Shown in pieces: positions 52,418 to 61,794 of a stretch of DNA of 64,000 nt. A model generated the notes under the pieces. That model had not been told where the DNA came from. It saw only the letters and a list, made by a program, of their open reading frames with translations, and did not search any database. Source of the DNA: Pseudomonadota bacterium (GTDB lineage: Bacteria > Myxococcota_A > UBA796 > SXON01); NCBI GenBank assembly GCA_030685065.1, contig JAUXQH010000151.1, forward strand, positions 1 to 64,000, read 5' to 3'. Made by a program: the position numbers and the translations under genes. Within the stretch, counting starts at the first letter, position 1. Each line of letters begins with the position of its first letter.

Positions 52418-55400
52418 TGGCCGATCGACCGACCCGCACCGGCGCACCCCCTGGCCCCGCCACCAGCACGGATCCCCCACGCCCTGGCACCCTCGGCCGC
52501 GATCTCGCGCCCAGCCGCGGCCCCGACGGACTCCTCGGCGACAACTTCCGGATCGCGGCCCCGTCCGTCTCGCTCCCCAAGGGCGGCGGCGCCATCTCCG
52601 GGATGGGCGAGAAAGTCTCGGCAAACCCGGTGACCGGCTCGGCCTCCGTATCGGTGCCACTGCCGCTCACACCGGGGCGCGGCGGCTTCACACCCGCCTT
52701 ATCCCTGTCCTACGACTCCAGCGCGGGCAACGGCCCGTTCGGGCTCGGCTGGCGCCTCTCTGTGCCTTCCATCCGCCGCAAGACCGACAAGGGCCTGCCC
52801 CGGTACGTCGACACTGACACGTTCGTGCTGTCCGACGCAGAGGACCTCGTTCCCCTCCTCGTGGAGTCCGATGGCGCCTGGGGGCTCGCCACGCGATCCG
52901 TGGACGACGGCGTCGACTCCTGGACTGTCCAGCGTTTCCGGCCCCGCATCGAGGGTGCCTTCGCGCTGATCGAGCGCTGGAAGCGCGAGGCCGACCGCCG
53001 CACCTACTGGCGGACGATCTCCCGTGACAATGTCACGCGCATCTACGGCAGGCACGACCAAGCTCGGCTCGTTGACCCGGACGACCCTACCCGCGTCTTC
53101 GAGTGGCTGCTGGAAGAGGAGCGCGACGAGCGCGGTAATGTCACATCCTGGCAATACGCCGCCGAAGATCGCGAAGCGGTCCCGGCCGATCCCGCTGAGG
53201 CACGCCGCAGCGTCGCCTACCGCTATGTCAAGTGTGTGTCGTATGGCAACACGAACCCGTTCCAGAACCCCGACGCCGGCGGGTCCGGGGCCTTCCGGCT
53301 CCACCTCGTCTTCGACTACGGCGACCACGACCTGCTCGATCCGAACATCGCACCCGACCGCACCTGGACCACCCGCCGGGACCGATTCTCGAGCTTTCGA
53401 TCTCGCTTCGACGTCCGCTGCTACCGGCTCTGCCGGCGCGTTTTGATGTTCCACAGCTTCGGGTCCATCCGTGGGAGCGATGACCTCCCTGTGCCGGCGG
53501 TGGTCCGCTCCCTGTCGCTCACCTACGCCGAGCGGCCCACCGTGAGCACGCTCCTGAGCGCCCACGCCACCGGCTGGACTTGGACCGGCTCCGGCTATGA
53601 AACCGCGTCGCTGCCCGAGGTGCGGTTCACCTACGCAGAGCCAGATGTCGACATGACCATCCGCTTCGTGGATGGCCTGGAAGAACTTCCGAACGGCCTG
53701 GACATGCGAGCCTGGCAGTTCGTCGATCTCGACGGCGAGGGGATGGCCGGGCTCCTCTCCCAGCAGGGCGGCGCCTGGTTCTACAAGCGCAACGAGGGAC
53801 AGGGCCGGTTCGCCCCCGCACAACGGCTGGGCAGCCGCCCCAATGTGTCCCTCGGTGAGCCGGGGACGCGGCTCATCGACCTCGACGGCGACGGCAACCT
53901 CGACGTGGTCCTGATGCGCCCGGGCCACTCCGGCTACCAGCCCCGCAGCCCGGACGGCGGCTGGGACGCCTTCCGCGCCTTCGAGAGCGTCCCCACCCAT
54001 CGGGCCGACGGGCCGGACTCCCGCCTGGTCGACCTCGACGGCGACGGGCACGCGGACCTGCTCGTCACGGAGGGCGACCTGCTCGTCTGGTACCCTTCGA
54101 AGGCGCGCGGGGGCTTCGGCGAACCCGTACGCGTGCCGATGCCCCACGACGAGGACAAGGGCCCACGGTTCCTGTTCTCGCGCGACGGGGCCGAGTTCTT
54201 CCTCTCCGACATGACCGGGGACGGGCTGGCCGACGTGGTCCGGATCCGCAACGGCTCGGTGAGCTACTGGCCGAACCGCGGCTACGGCAGCTTCGGCGCC
54301 CGCGTGCAAATGGCGGGGGCCCCCCGCTTCGACCACCCCGATCGCTACGATTCGAGTCGGATCCGGCTCACGGACGTCGACGGCAGCGGCCCCACGGACC
54401 TGCTGTACATCGGGCCCGAGGGCGTGCGCATCTGGTTCAATCAGTCCGGCAACGATTGGTCTGAGCCGATGACCATCGAGCACTTCCCTGCTGCCGCTCG
54501 CCCACACGAGGTGCAGGTGTCGGACCTGCTCGGCGACGGCACGGCCTGCCTGGTGTGGTCGGCGCCCTTCCTCGACCGGGACGTGCGCCCGCTCCGGTAC
54601 ATGAGCCTGATGGGCCAGGGCAAGCCGTGGCTGATGGCCACCGTCGACAACGGCCTCGGCCGGGTCACGAAGCTGTCGTATACGGCGTCCACGCGCTTCT
54701 ACCTGGACGACCGTCGCGCCGGCCGCCCGTGGGCCACGCGCCTTCCCTTCCCGGTCCACTGCCTGGCAAAGGTCGAGACCGCCGACAGCGTGACCGGCTG
54801 GCGCTTCGTCAACGAGTACGAGTACCACCACGGCTTCTACGACGGCGACGAGCGCGAATTCCGCGGGTTCGGCATGGTCGAGCAATGGGACACCGAGCGG
54901 GTCAGCGATTACGACCACACAGGCACAGGAGAGTTTGTTGTCCGCCTTCCGCCCGTGCGGACCAGGACCTGGTTTCACACGGGCGCCTGGAGGCAGGAGC
55001 AGACCCTCGCCGAGGCCTACCGGGGCGAGTACAACACCGCCGACGCAGCCGCCCACCATCTCGATTTGCCGTCGGTGCCGGCGGGCCTCGAGCCCCGCGA
55101 ACTCCGTGAGGCACACAGGGCGCTCAAGGGGCGGACGTTGCGCCAGGAGGTGTACGCCGAGGACGAAAGCGGCAACCTGAAGACGCTGTACACGGTTACC
55201 GAGCAGACGTTCGTCGTTGTCCGCCTCCAGCCGGGCGATGGCGAGCGGCACGCCGGCTTCCGAGTCGATCCCGCGGAGACGCTCTCCAGCGCCTACGAGC
55301 TCGACCTTGCCACTGCCACCCCCGACCCGCGGGTTGCACACACGCTCGTCCTCGAGACCGATGCGTACGGAGCCGTGCTGCGCTCGGCAGCGGTCTCCTA

Positions 55401-58400
55401 CCCGCGCCGCGGGACCGGCCACGATGCCGAGCAGAAGGTCCTAACTGTCGTCGTCACCGACTCGGAGTTCGTCAACCAGGACGATCGCGTCTCCGAATCC
55501 CACTGGCACATCGGGGCGCCCGTTCGCACGCGGACCTGGGAGCTTACTGGGACCCGCGCGTGGACCGACGACGGAGCACCGGCCACGGTCGCCGAGGTCG
55601 CGAAAGCGTTCGCCCTGGCGACTTCGTGGTCGTTCGAGCAGGCCCCCGCCGGCGCCGGGAGCCACAAGCGACTGGTCGGCCACCAGTTCACACGGTACTG
55701 GGACGACCAGCTCACGGGGCCGCTTCCGCCTGGGCGCCTGGGCCTCCGTGGCCTGGTGCGCGATCGCCACGCGCTGGCCTTCACCGAGGGGCTCGTGCCG
55801 GTGCGGTTCGGATCCCGGGCAGGCTCGAGCGAACTCGCCGAGGCCGGCTACGTCCACCTCGATGCCGATGGGGATGGTCAGCCCGGGGGCGACGTTTGGT
55901 TGCCATCTGGGGCGCTGCACCTCGATCCCACGGCCTTCTACCAACCGATCGCACACGAGGACGCGTTCGCAAACGTCACAGCGCTAACGTGGGATGATGA
56001 CCGCCTGGCCCTGGTGCGCGTCGAGAGCCCCCTCGCCGGCTCCGGTGCGCCGGAACGTCTTCGAACGACGACTGCCATGGACTACCGGCTGCTCCAGCCG
56101 CGGAAGGTCACCGATCCGAACGGCACCGAGAGCGAGGCGACCTTCGACCCCCTTGGGCGGGTCCTCACGACCTCCATCCGCAACGGAAGCGCGGGCGACG
56201 CGCCGGGATCGCACAGCGCCGAGTTCCACTACGACACCGAGCACCTCCCCGCCTGCGTGCACACGCGGCTCCGCAAGGACCACGGGGTCGATGCATGGCA
56301 AGAGTCGTGGGCGTACGGCGACGGTGGTGGCAACGTCCTCCAGACGAGGGTGCAGGCCGAGCCTGGTCCTGTGCCGACCTCTGCGGAGGACGAGGGCTCG
56401 TGGAGCGACCCCCGGTTCGTCGTGACGGGCTGGAGCGTACCCGACAACAAGGGCAACGTCGTCAAGCAGTACGAACCCTACTTCGCCACGGCGTCCAGCT
56501 TCGAACGTGAAGTCCGGTGGGGCAAGGCCACCACCTTCGCGTACGATCCGGTTGGACGGAACACGCGCCTGCTCCTGCCTGACGGAAACGTCCGCACCTG
56601 GGATTACGATCCGTGGCAAGTGACGAGCGGGGACGAGGAGGACAACCTCGTTGGTGGGGCCCACGAGAACACGCCGGTGACCACCTACCTGGATGCGCTC
56701 GGTCGGGCCTACGCGCTCGTCGAGATGCCGGATCGCACCACCCTTTACACCACGCGCCTGGCGCTCGATGTCCAGGGGAACGTGCAGACGGTCACCGACC
56801 CACGCGGGAACGACATTCAAGTGCAACGGTTCGACCTCCTGGGGCGCCCCCTCTTCACCGGCGCCGCGGACGAGGGCTACGATGGAAGCAACGGCAAGGG
56901 CGAAACGAGCGCGCTGGTGGACGTCACGGGCCAACCGGTCCTCACCTGGCGAAGCGGGGACCTGTTTCTGCGGCGGACCTACGATGGCCTACGGCGGCCG
57001 GTAGCGCTCCATGTCGACGAGGGGGTAGGCGATCGGCTGGTCGAGCTTACAATCTACGGGGACTCTGTCGCCGATGTGCCCCTTGCACACTTCGCGAAAG
57101 GACGGCCCGTACACGTCTACGACACCGCGGGGCGCGTCACCTTCGCGTACGACCTGCGGGGCCGGACCGCCGAGCAGGCCCGCCAGGTGTTTGCCGACAT
57201 CCGGACCGAGTCCGACTGGGCCTCGCTGGCGGGAGAGACGTCGCTGCTCAGCGTCGAGTCCGCAGTCCGGGGCGCCGCGACGCTCGATGGTGAGTCCTTC
57301 GCGATCAGCACCCGCTACGATGCGCTCGATCGGGTGACAGAGCAGACGACACCGGATGGTTCGACGACCGTGCCGGGCTACGACCTCGGCGGGCGGTTGA
57401 ATGCAGTCAAGGTGTACCTGCGGAAGGCGACCGAAGCGACGCCGATCGTCACCAACATCACCTACAACGCTCGCGGGCAGCGGGAAGGGATCGACTACGC
57501 AAACAACGCTTCGACCAAGTACGACTACGACGGGGACCGATTCTGGCTGAAGCGTGTGGAGACCCGGCGGGAAGGAGCTTCGGAGCACTCCGACGGCTTT
57601 CTCCAGAGGATGGCCTACACCCGCGATGCGGTCGGCAACATCACGAGCATCACCGACAGCGCCCAGGAGACGGTGTTCTTCAACAACGCGCAGGTGACTC
57701 CAGAGCGAACCTTCGGTTACGACGGGCTCTATCGGCTCCAGTGGGCGACCGGGCGGGAGAAGGTGTCCCAGTCCCAGACGACGGCCTTCTACGCGGACTA
57801 CGCCGGCAGCCCTGGCTCCCTTCCCGACACCGGCAACCCGGCCCTGCGTGCCTACACCCAGAGCTACATCTACGACCCCGCCGGCAACATTGCATCGATG
57901 AAGCACCAGAACGGCCATCGGGATGCAAACGGAGACGCGGGCATGGTCGCCTGGCGGCGCGGCTACCAGTACGCAGACGGGAACAACCAGCTCCTGAGTA
58001 CCAGCATGCCGGGCGACGACCCGGCCGCCCCCTCGACGCACAGCCAGCGTTACCGGTACAATGCCCGCGGGGCGATGGTGTTCCTGCCGCACCTGCGCTT
58101 TGGCGTTGATGCGAACGTCGAGCGTGACTTCCGCGACCAGATCCGCATGGCGGACCTGGACGAGACCGGAAACGTCTCGTGGTACGCCTACGATGCCGGC
58201 GGGCAGCGGGTGCGCAAGGTCTGGGACAAGGGGAACGTCATTGAGGAGCGGATATACGTCGGTCCGTACGAGGTGTGGCGCAAACGGAACGGCGGCGGCG
58301 TGGTCCAGGAAGAGCGGCAGACGCTGCACGTCATGGACGACCAACGTAGGGTGGCGATGGCGGAGACGCTGACCGTCACCGGCGGCGTCGATGCGCACGA

Positions 58401-59691
58401 TCCCAAGCCGCGGTTCAGGTACCAGCTCGACGACCATCTCGGCACGGCCTTGCTGGAGCTGGACCAAGCCGGCGGCGTCATCTCCTACGAGGAGTACCAC
58501 CCGTACGGGACGACAGCGTGGTGGAGCGAAAAGGGGAACATCGAGGTCAGCAGGAAGCGGTATCGGTACACGGGGAAGGAGAAGGATGAGGAGACGGGGC
58601 TTCACTACCACGGGCATCGGCACTACATGCCGTGGCTGGGGAGGTGGGAGAGCGCGGATCCGCATGGGATAGGCGACGGTGCCAACCGGTTCGCGTACGT
58701 GCACAATCGGCCGATTGCAATGCATGACCCATCTGGCGGTGTAGGGATGCTGGTTACCGGCGCCGCTGGAGCGGGAATTGGGGGGACCATCGGCTTTGGC
58801 GTGGGCCTATGGAAGGAGTGGGACAACCCTGAAGGAATCAACTGGTCGAAAGTGGGGGCTCACACGGTAGGTGGAATTGTCTCAGGTGGCCTTGCCGGCG
58901 TCTCAGGCGGCAGCTCCCTCGTCACGCAGGGTGGGGCTGGGGGTACCGCGGCCTTCCTACTGGGGGAGGGCGCGGCGAGTATCACGGGCGGCGCCATCAC
59001 CCGCGAGCTGCTCGGCGAGGACACCACGACGGATGACCTCGCCACCGACGCCCTAATCGGCATTCTCACGGGCGGCTTCATTCGCGCCGGGTCAGGAACC
59101 TTGCGCGAGGTTGGCCAAGCAACGAACTTCTCCGACGTTGGGGAAGCACTCAATCACTCTGCGAAAGACTTGGCAGCTGAGTTCAGCGGAGCGGAGGCTC
59201 GGGCTCAAGCCATGGTGGCGAGTGAGAGCGTCGAGAAGATAACGCAGGACGCGATAACAACCACCGGGGCTCAGGTCAGACATGCTACCGACGACCGTAT
59301 TGTCCCCAGAGCCCCCGCTCCGCCGCCTCCGCCGGTGTCCACGGTAGCAGGAAGCGGCCCGGTTCTGCCTCGGAGTGGGACTGGGATCCCGGTGAGCACG
59401 GGACCGTATCAGGTACTTGAGGGCGTGCGTCGAACCTTCGCAGCGCACGAACTTGGCAACCGAACCGTGACCGCTCGTGTACACCAGGGGAAGGGCATTT
59501 TCGGCCCGCCCCTCCAACTCGACATCGGGGAGCTCCGCATTCCTGCTCAAAAAGGTGTCATTGATTTCCGATCCCTTGGTCTCGACCACTACCTTGAGGG
59601 AGTGGCCACCGGCAAGGCTCCTCCGATTGAGGTAGAGTTCGGCGGGATGGGGCTCAGAGTGGAGCAACTGAGAATTATGCGTCCAAATTAA
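52417..59691 (+). CDS. Tc toxin TcB-TcC fusion (SpvB/beta-propeller/RHS cocoon with C-terminal effector)
   Basis: About 2424 residues. In known Tc toxins TcB and TcC form a hollow cocoon that holds the effector. Here they are one protein. SpvB domain: LPKGGGAISGMG (about 53-64) and GGFTPALSLSYDSSAGNGPF (about 89-108). Beta-propeller with FG-GAP/VCBS-type VDLDGDGHADL motifs: about 430-690. TcB middle domain, then RHS/YD repeats to about 2050. RHS core: YRYTGKEKDEETGLHYHG to ESADPHGIGDGANRF, ending HDPSGG (about 2105-2110), where TcC-type cocoons cleave themselves. The last 315 residues are a Gly-rich hydrophobic stretch, a PAPPPPP linker (about 2300) and an unrecognised 100-residue end domain. 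It starts at ATG 52417 on the TcA stop. Confidence 0.93.
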   Translation: MADRPTRTGAPPGPATSTDPPRPGTLGRDLAPSRGPDGLLGDNFRIAAPSVSLPKGGGAISGMGEKVSANPVTGSASVSVPLPLTPGRGGFTPALSLSYDSSAGNGPFGLGWRLSVPSIRRKTDKGLPRYVDTDTFVLSDAEDLVPLLVESDGAWGLATRSVDDGVDSWTVQRFRPRIEGAFALIERWKREADRRTYWRTISRDNVTRIYGRHDQARLVDPDDPTRVFEWLLEEERDERGNVTSWQYAAEDREAVPADPAEARRSVAYRYVKCVSYGNTNPFQNPDAGGSGAFRLHLVFDYGDHDLLDPNIAPDRTWTTRRDRFSSFRSRFDVRCYRLCRRVLMFHSFGSIRGSDDLPVPAVVRSLSLTYAERPTVSTLLSAHATGWTWTGSGYETASLPEVRFTYAEPDVDMTIRFVDGLEELPNGLDMRAWQFVDLDGEGMAGLLSQQGGAWFYKRNEGQGRFAPAQRLGSRPNVSLGEPGTRLIDLDGDGNLDVVLMRPGHSGYQPRSPDGGWDAFRAFESVPTHRADGPDSRLVDLDGDGHADLLVTEGDLLVWYPSKARGGFGEPVRVPMPHDEDKGPRFLFSRDGAEFFLSDMTGDGLADVVRIRNGSVSYWPNRGYGSFGARVQMAGAPRFDHPDRYDSSRIRLTDVDGSGPTDLLYIGPEGVRIWFNQSGNDWSEPMTIEHFPAAARPHEVQVSDLLGDGTACLVWSAPFLDRDVRPLRYMSLMGQGKPWLMATVDNGLGRVTKLSYTASTRFYLDDRRAGRPWATRLPFPVHCLAKVETADSVTGWRFVNEYEYHHGFYDGDEREFRGFGMVEQWDTERVSDYDHTGTGEFVVRLPPVRTRTWFHTGAWRQEQTLAEAYRGEYNTADAAAHHLDLPSVPAGLEPRELREAHRALKGRTLRQEVYAEDESGNLKTLYTVTEQTFVVVRLQPGDGERHAGFRVDPAETLSSAYELDLATATPDPRVAHTLVLETDAYGAVLRSAAVSYPRRGTGHDAEQKVLTVVVTDSEFVNQDDRVSESHWHIGAPVRTRTWELTGTRAWTDDGAPATVAEVAKAFALATSWSFEQAPAGAGSHKRLVGHQFTRYWDDQLTGPLPPGRLGLRGLVRDRHALAFTEGLVPVRFGSRAGSSELAEAGYVHLDADGDGQPGGDVWLPSGALHLDPTAFYQPIAHEDAFANVTALTWDDDRLALVRVESPLAGSGAPERLRTTTAMDYRLLQPRKVTDPNGTESEATFDPLGRVLTTSIRNGSAGDAPGSHSAEFHYDTEHLPACVHTRLRKDHGVDAWQESWAYGDGGGNVLQTRVQAEPGPVPTSAEDEGSWSDPRFVVTGWSVPDNKGNVVKQYEPYFATASSFEREVRWGKATTFAYDPVGRNTRLLLPDGNVRTWDYDPWQVTSGDEEDNLVGGAHENTPVTTYLDALGRAYALVEMPDRTTLYTTRLALDVQGNVQTVTDPRGNDIQVQRFDLLGRPLFTGAADEGYDGSNGKGETSALVDVTGQPVLTWRSGDLFLRRTYDGLRRPVALHVDEGVGDRLVELTIYGDSVADVPLAHFAKGRPVHVYDTAGRVTFAYDLRGRTAEQARQVFADIRTESDWASLAGETSLLSVESAVRGAATLDGESFAISTRYDALDRVTEQTTPDGSTTVPGYDLGGRLNAVKVYLRKATEATPIVTNITYNARGQREGIDYANNASTKYDYDGDRFWLKRVETRREGASEHSDGFLQRMAYTRDAVGNITSITDSAQETVFFNNAQVTPERTFGYDGLYRLQWATGREKVSQSQTTAFYADYAGSPGSLPDTGNPALRAYTQSYIYDPAGNIASMKHQNGHRDANGDAGMVAWRRGYQYADGNNQLLSTSMPGDDPAAPSTHSQRYRYNARGAMVFLPHLRFGVDANVERDFRDQIRMADLDETGNVSWYAYDAGGQRVRKVWDKGNVIEERIYVGPYEVWRKRNGGGVVQEERQTLHVMDDQRRVAMAETLTVTGGVDAHDPKPRFRYQLDDHLGTALLELDQAGGVISYEEYHPYGTTAWWSEKGNIEVSRKRYRYTGKEKDEETGLHYHGHRHYMPWLGRWESADPHGIGDGANRFAYVHNRPIAMHDPSGGVGMLVTGAAGAGIGGTIGFGVGLWKEWDNPEGINWSKVGAHTVGGIVSGGLAGVSGGSSLVTQGGAGGTAAFLLGEGAASITGGAITRELLGEDTTTDDLATDALIGILTGGFIRAGSGTLREVGQATNFSDVGEALNHSAKDLAAEFSGAEARAQAMVASESVEKITQDAITTTGAQVRHATDDRIVPRAPAPPPPPVSTVAGSGPVLPRSGTGIPVSTGPYQVLEGVRRTFAAHELGNRTVTARVHQGKGIFGPPLQLDIGELRIPAQKGVIDFRSLGLDHYLEGVATGKAPPIEVEFGGMGLRVEQLRIMRPN

Positions 59692-59708
59692 GGGGCAAAA
59701 TCTGCCCC
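59692..59708 (+). terminator. Hairpin directly after the toxin gene
   Basis: GGGGCA, loop AAATC, TGCCCC: a perfect six-pair stem beginning on the base after the TcB-TcC stop. No T-run follows, so intrinsic termination is uncertain. Confidence 0.4.
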
Positions 59709-60159
59709 AGAGCACCGATTCCACACGAGGAAGCCGTTACAGTTCAGCGCGCCGCTGATTGCGCCCCCTCCCCGCTGCGGCGCGGCCGCGACTCGGACGG
59801 AGACCGGTTCGAGGCTCTTCTGGGAGGCCGGACCTCCGTCTTCCGACAAACCGTGACGGCGTGTTGTGTGCGACCGGTGCCCGAAGGGCCGGGTGTGGTT
59901 CGTCGAGCTGCCCCCGAGCTCCCGACCTCCGGCCAGGTACGCGGTCTTCCCCGGGCGCTACTCGCCCAAAATCGGCGGGCTCGGGTCGCCCGGTGACAGG
60001 CGAAGGCGCGGTTCCGGTCCGGATGCGCGCAAGAGCATGCCGCTCCGCGGGCTCCCCGGGAGCAGGCTGCACACAGACCCGCGCCCCTCCTGGGCGCGCA
60101 TGAGCGGTTCCAGCCGGTGCCCGCTCACATCGCGGCCCCTCCGGGAACCCCAGCTTCAC

Positions 60160-60180
60160 CCGTTACCCGTCCCTTACACG
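60160..60180 (-). repeat. Right copy of 21-base inverted terminal element
   Basis: Read on the minus strand it holds half-sites CGTGTAAGG and CGGGTAACG, again 11 bases apart, and matches 42887-42907 at 19 of 21 bases in inverted orientation. Confidence 0.5.
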
Positions 60181-60303
60181 CCACCCCGCCGAAACCGGCT
60201 CAAACTGGACGAATCCAGCCCAAGCGGGACCGATCGCACGTCTGCTCCCCTCCCCCACGATCGCGCTGCCATCGGCAAAGCAGCCACTCCTGGCCTTCAA
60301 CAA

Positions 60304-60331
60304 CCGTAAATCGAAAAGTTCGGGGAGTAGG
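60304..60331 (+). repeat. Right copy of 28-base imperfect direct repeat
   Basis: Read in the activator's frame it gives stop-IEKFGE-stop, with GAA for GAG, TTC for TTT, and TAA for TAC. No similarity extends upstream. Likely the displaced 3' end of the host gene, or an att half-site. Confidence 0.6.
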
Positions 60332-60372
60332 GTCGGAGCCGCCGCAGGAGGTCAACCGGGCACCACGCCGAA

Positions 60373-61104
60373 TCACCGCTCCGCGAAAAACCGCACGACC
60401 TCCTCAGCCTCGGCGCGACGCTCCTGCGGAACAGGCACCCGGATCGTGTCCTCGGTTGGGCCGCCCCGGGTGTCCCAACGGACGGTGAACTCCAGCGCGT
60501 CGTCGGCGAGGCGGACGCCGAGCAGCTCGCGGTCACCCGCGAGGGCGTGCCATGTTCCGCAAACGACCACGGCGTCCTGCAGGATGACCACATCGGAGGT
60601 GCCGCTCCGGGTCGAAGCCTGGTGCTCGAGCGCGTACTTTCCGAGTCCGATCCCGATGTAGAGGCTCGAGAGGAAGCCGCTCGCTGCAAACGCCGCCCAC
60701 ACCGGGCCGTCCTCCGTGAGCCAGAGGAGGCCCGCTCCGAGCACGAACACGAACCCTGCGGTGGTGAGCACCTCCTGACGGCGTGCCGCCCATTCGCGAT
60801 CGGCGAAGGCCCGGTTGTTGTTCATTTCGATCGGCCAGCGTGCGACGAAGGCCGCCTCGGCTTCGCCCCTCCGTGCCGTGGCGAGCCGCGCCCCCTCGCT
60901 CCGCGCGCTCTGCACCGCCTGCCACACGTTCCGTGCTGCCCCGCCAATCCCAAGCAGCGCCCCCACGGCCATCATCCCGAACACCGGGCGCATGGGACCG
61001 TCGTCATGGACCACGCCGACCGTCCCGATGAGGAGCACGGGCAGCATGACCGTGCACAGCATGATGGCCGCGAGGATCACGAATGGGTGGGAGCGTGACG
61101 ACAT
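60373..61104 (-). CDS. Membrane protein of unknown function
   Basis: A 243-residue protein with four hydrophobic segments in two pairs (about 8-30, 38-56, 112-128 and 135-152), a charged Arg/Ala loop between them, and a C-terminal beta domain (SDVVILQDAVVVCGTWHAL, VRLADDALEFTVRWD) that looks like a PH-like fold. ATG at 61104 has AGGAGG seven bases upstream. Codon use is host-like, so it lies outside the island; its stop is 41 bases from the right repeat. Confidence 0.6.
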   Translation of the reverse strand: MSSRSHPFVILAAIMLCTVMLPVLLIGTVGVVHDDGPMRPVFGMMAVGALLGIGGAARNVWQAVQSARSEGARLATARRGEAEAAFVARWPIEMNNNRAFADREWAARRQEVLTTAGFVFVLGAGLLWLTEDGPVWAAFAASGFLSSLYIGIGLGKYALEHQASTRSGTSDVVILQDAVVVCGTWHALAGDRELLGVRLADDALEFTVRWDTRGGPTEDTIRVPVPQERRAEAEEVVRFFAER

Positions 61105-61128
61105 CGGCAACCTCCTACACCTGCGTCG

Positions 61129-61704
61129 CTACGGCTGCGTCCGCTCCAACATCGTCATCCGAAACACCTCGACCCCACCGACCTCGGTGATCATCAGCAG
61201 CGGCGGCCCCGGCATCGTCTGCGCGAAGTGGTAGCGCGTGACCTTCTGGGTGCCGTCCGCCTCGGTGTCCTGCACCGTGTAGAGCCAGGTCGCGAAGTGC
61301 CCAGCGGGCACGTCGACGGTCGATTCGATCATGGTGGTGCGGGCGGCGGGGAACACCGCGTGTCCCATGAGCTCGGCCCACTCGTGACGCAGGGGGCCCT
61401 GGTCCGAGGGGGCCGCAGGATCCGCCGGCATCGGGGCGCCGGTCTCGTCGTGCAGGGTGGTGGCGATGGTGCAGCCGATGTCGTCCACCGCCGTCCACGT
61501 CCAGCGCTGCTCGATGATCGGGGCGCCCGACGCCGCGATGGAGAGCCGGATCCGCGTGCCGACGGAGAAGGCGGCCCGGAACTGATCGAGCGTGACCGGC
61601 GGGGAGATCGTGTCCGGGGCGGGCGCCGCGGCGGTTGACGTGGCGGCCGTCGAAGCCACGGGATGGGGCGCACAGGCGAGAAGCGCGAAGACGAGGCTGT
61701 ACAT
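61129..61704 (-). CDS. Hypothetical lipoprotein
   Basis: A 191-residue lipoprotein with signal MYSLVFALLACAP (lipobox LLAC), then an Ala/Thr-rich linker and a beta-rich domain (RIRLSIAASGAPIIEQRWTW, GHFATWLYTVQDTEADGTQK). No family recognised. It is followed 24 bases later by the membrane protein gene on the same strand. Divergent from the exosortase with 90 bases between starts. Confidence 0.58.
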   Translation of the reverse strand: MYSLVFALLACAPHPVASTAATSTAAAPAPDTISPPVTLDQFRAAFSVGTRIRLSIAASGAPIIEQRWTWTAVDDIGCTIATTLHDETGAPMPADPAAPSDQGPLRHEWAELMGHAVFPAARTTMIESTVDVPAGHFATWLYTVQDTEADGTQKVTRYHFAQTMPGPPLLMITEVGGVEVFRMTMLERTQP

Positions 61705-61794
61705 GCGCGCGAGTGTAATCCAACGCCCTGCACGATTTCTCCACGAGTCCTCCACGCGGCGCCCGCCACCGTCGGGGTACACCTCGGGCGCCAC

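Larger units (their letters stand above)
59709..60372. other. Right margin of Tc island, no supported gene
   Basis: About 660 bases. Short open frames on both strands are Arg/Pro-rich and look random. It holds the inverted 21-base element (60160-60180), a small hairpin with stem CTGGA/TCCAG (60205-60218) and the right direct repeat (60304-60331). There is no immunity, lysis or accessory gene. Confidence 0.5.

Noticed and set aside
52699-55422. 907-codon minus-strand frame within the TcB part
   Set aside because: Antisense of the SpvB and beta-propeller region; no protein-like pattern.
59737-60159. Possible immunity or accessory protein on the minus strand after the toxin
   Set aside because: Arg/Pro/Ala-rich random-looking translation, no start signal and no motif.
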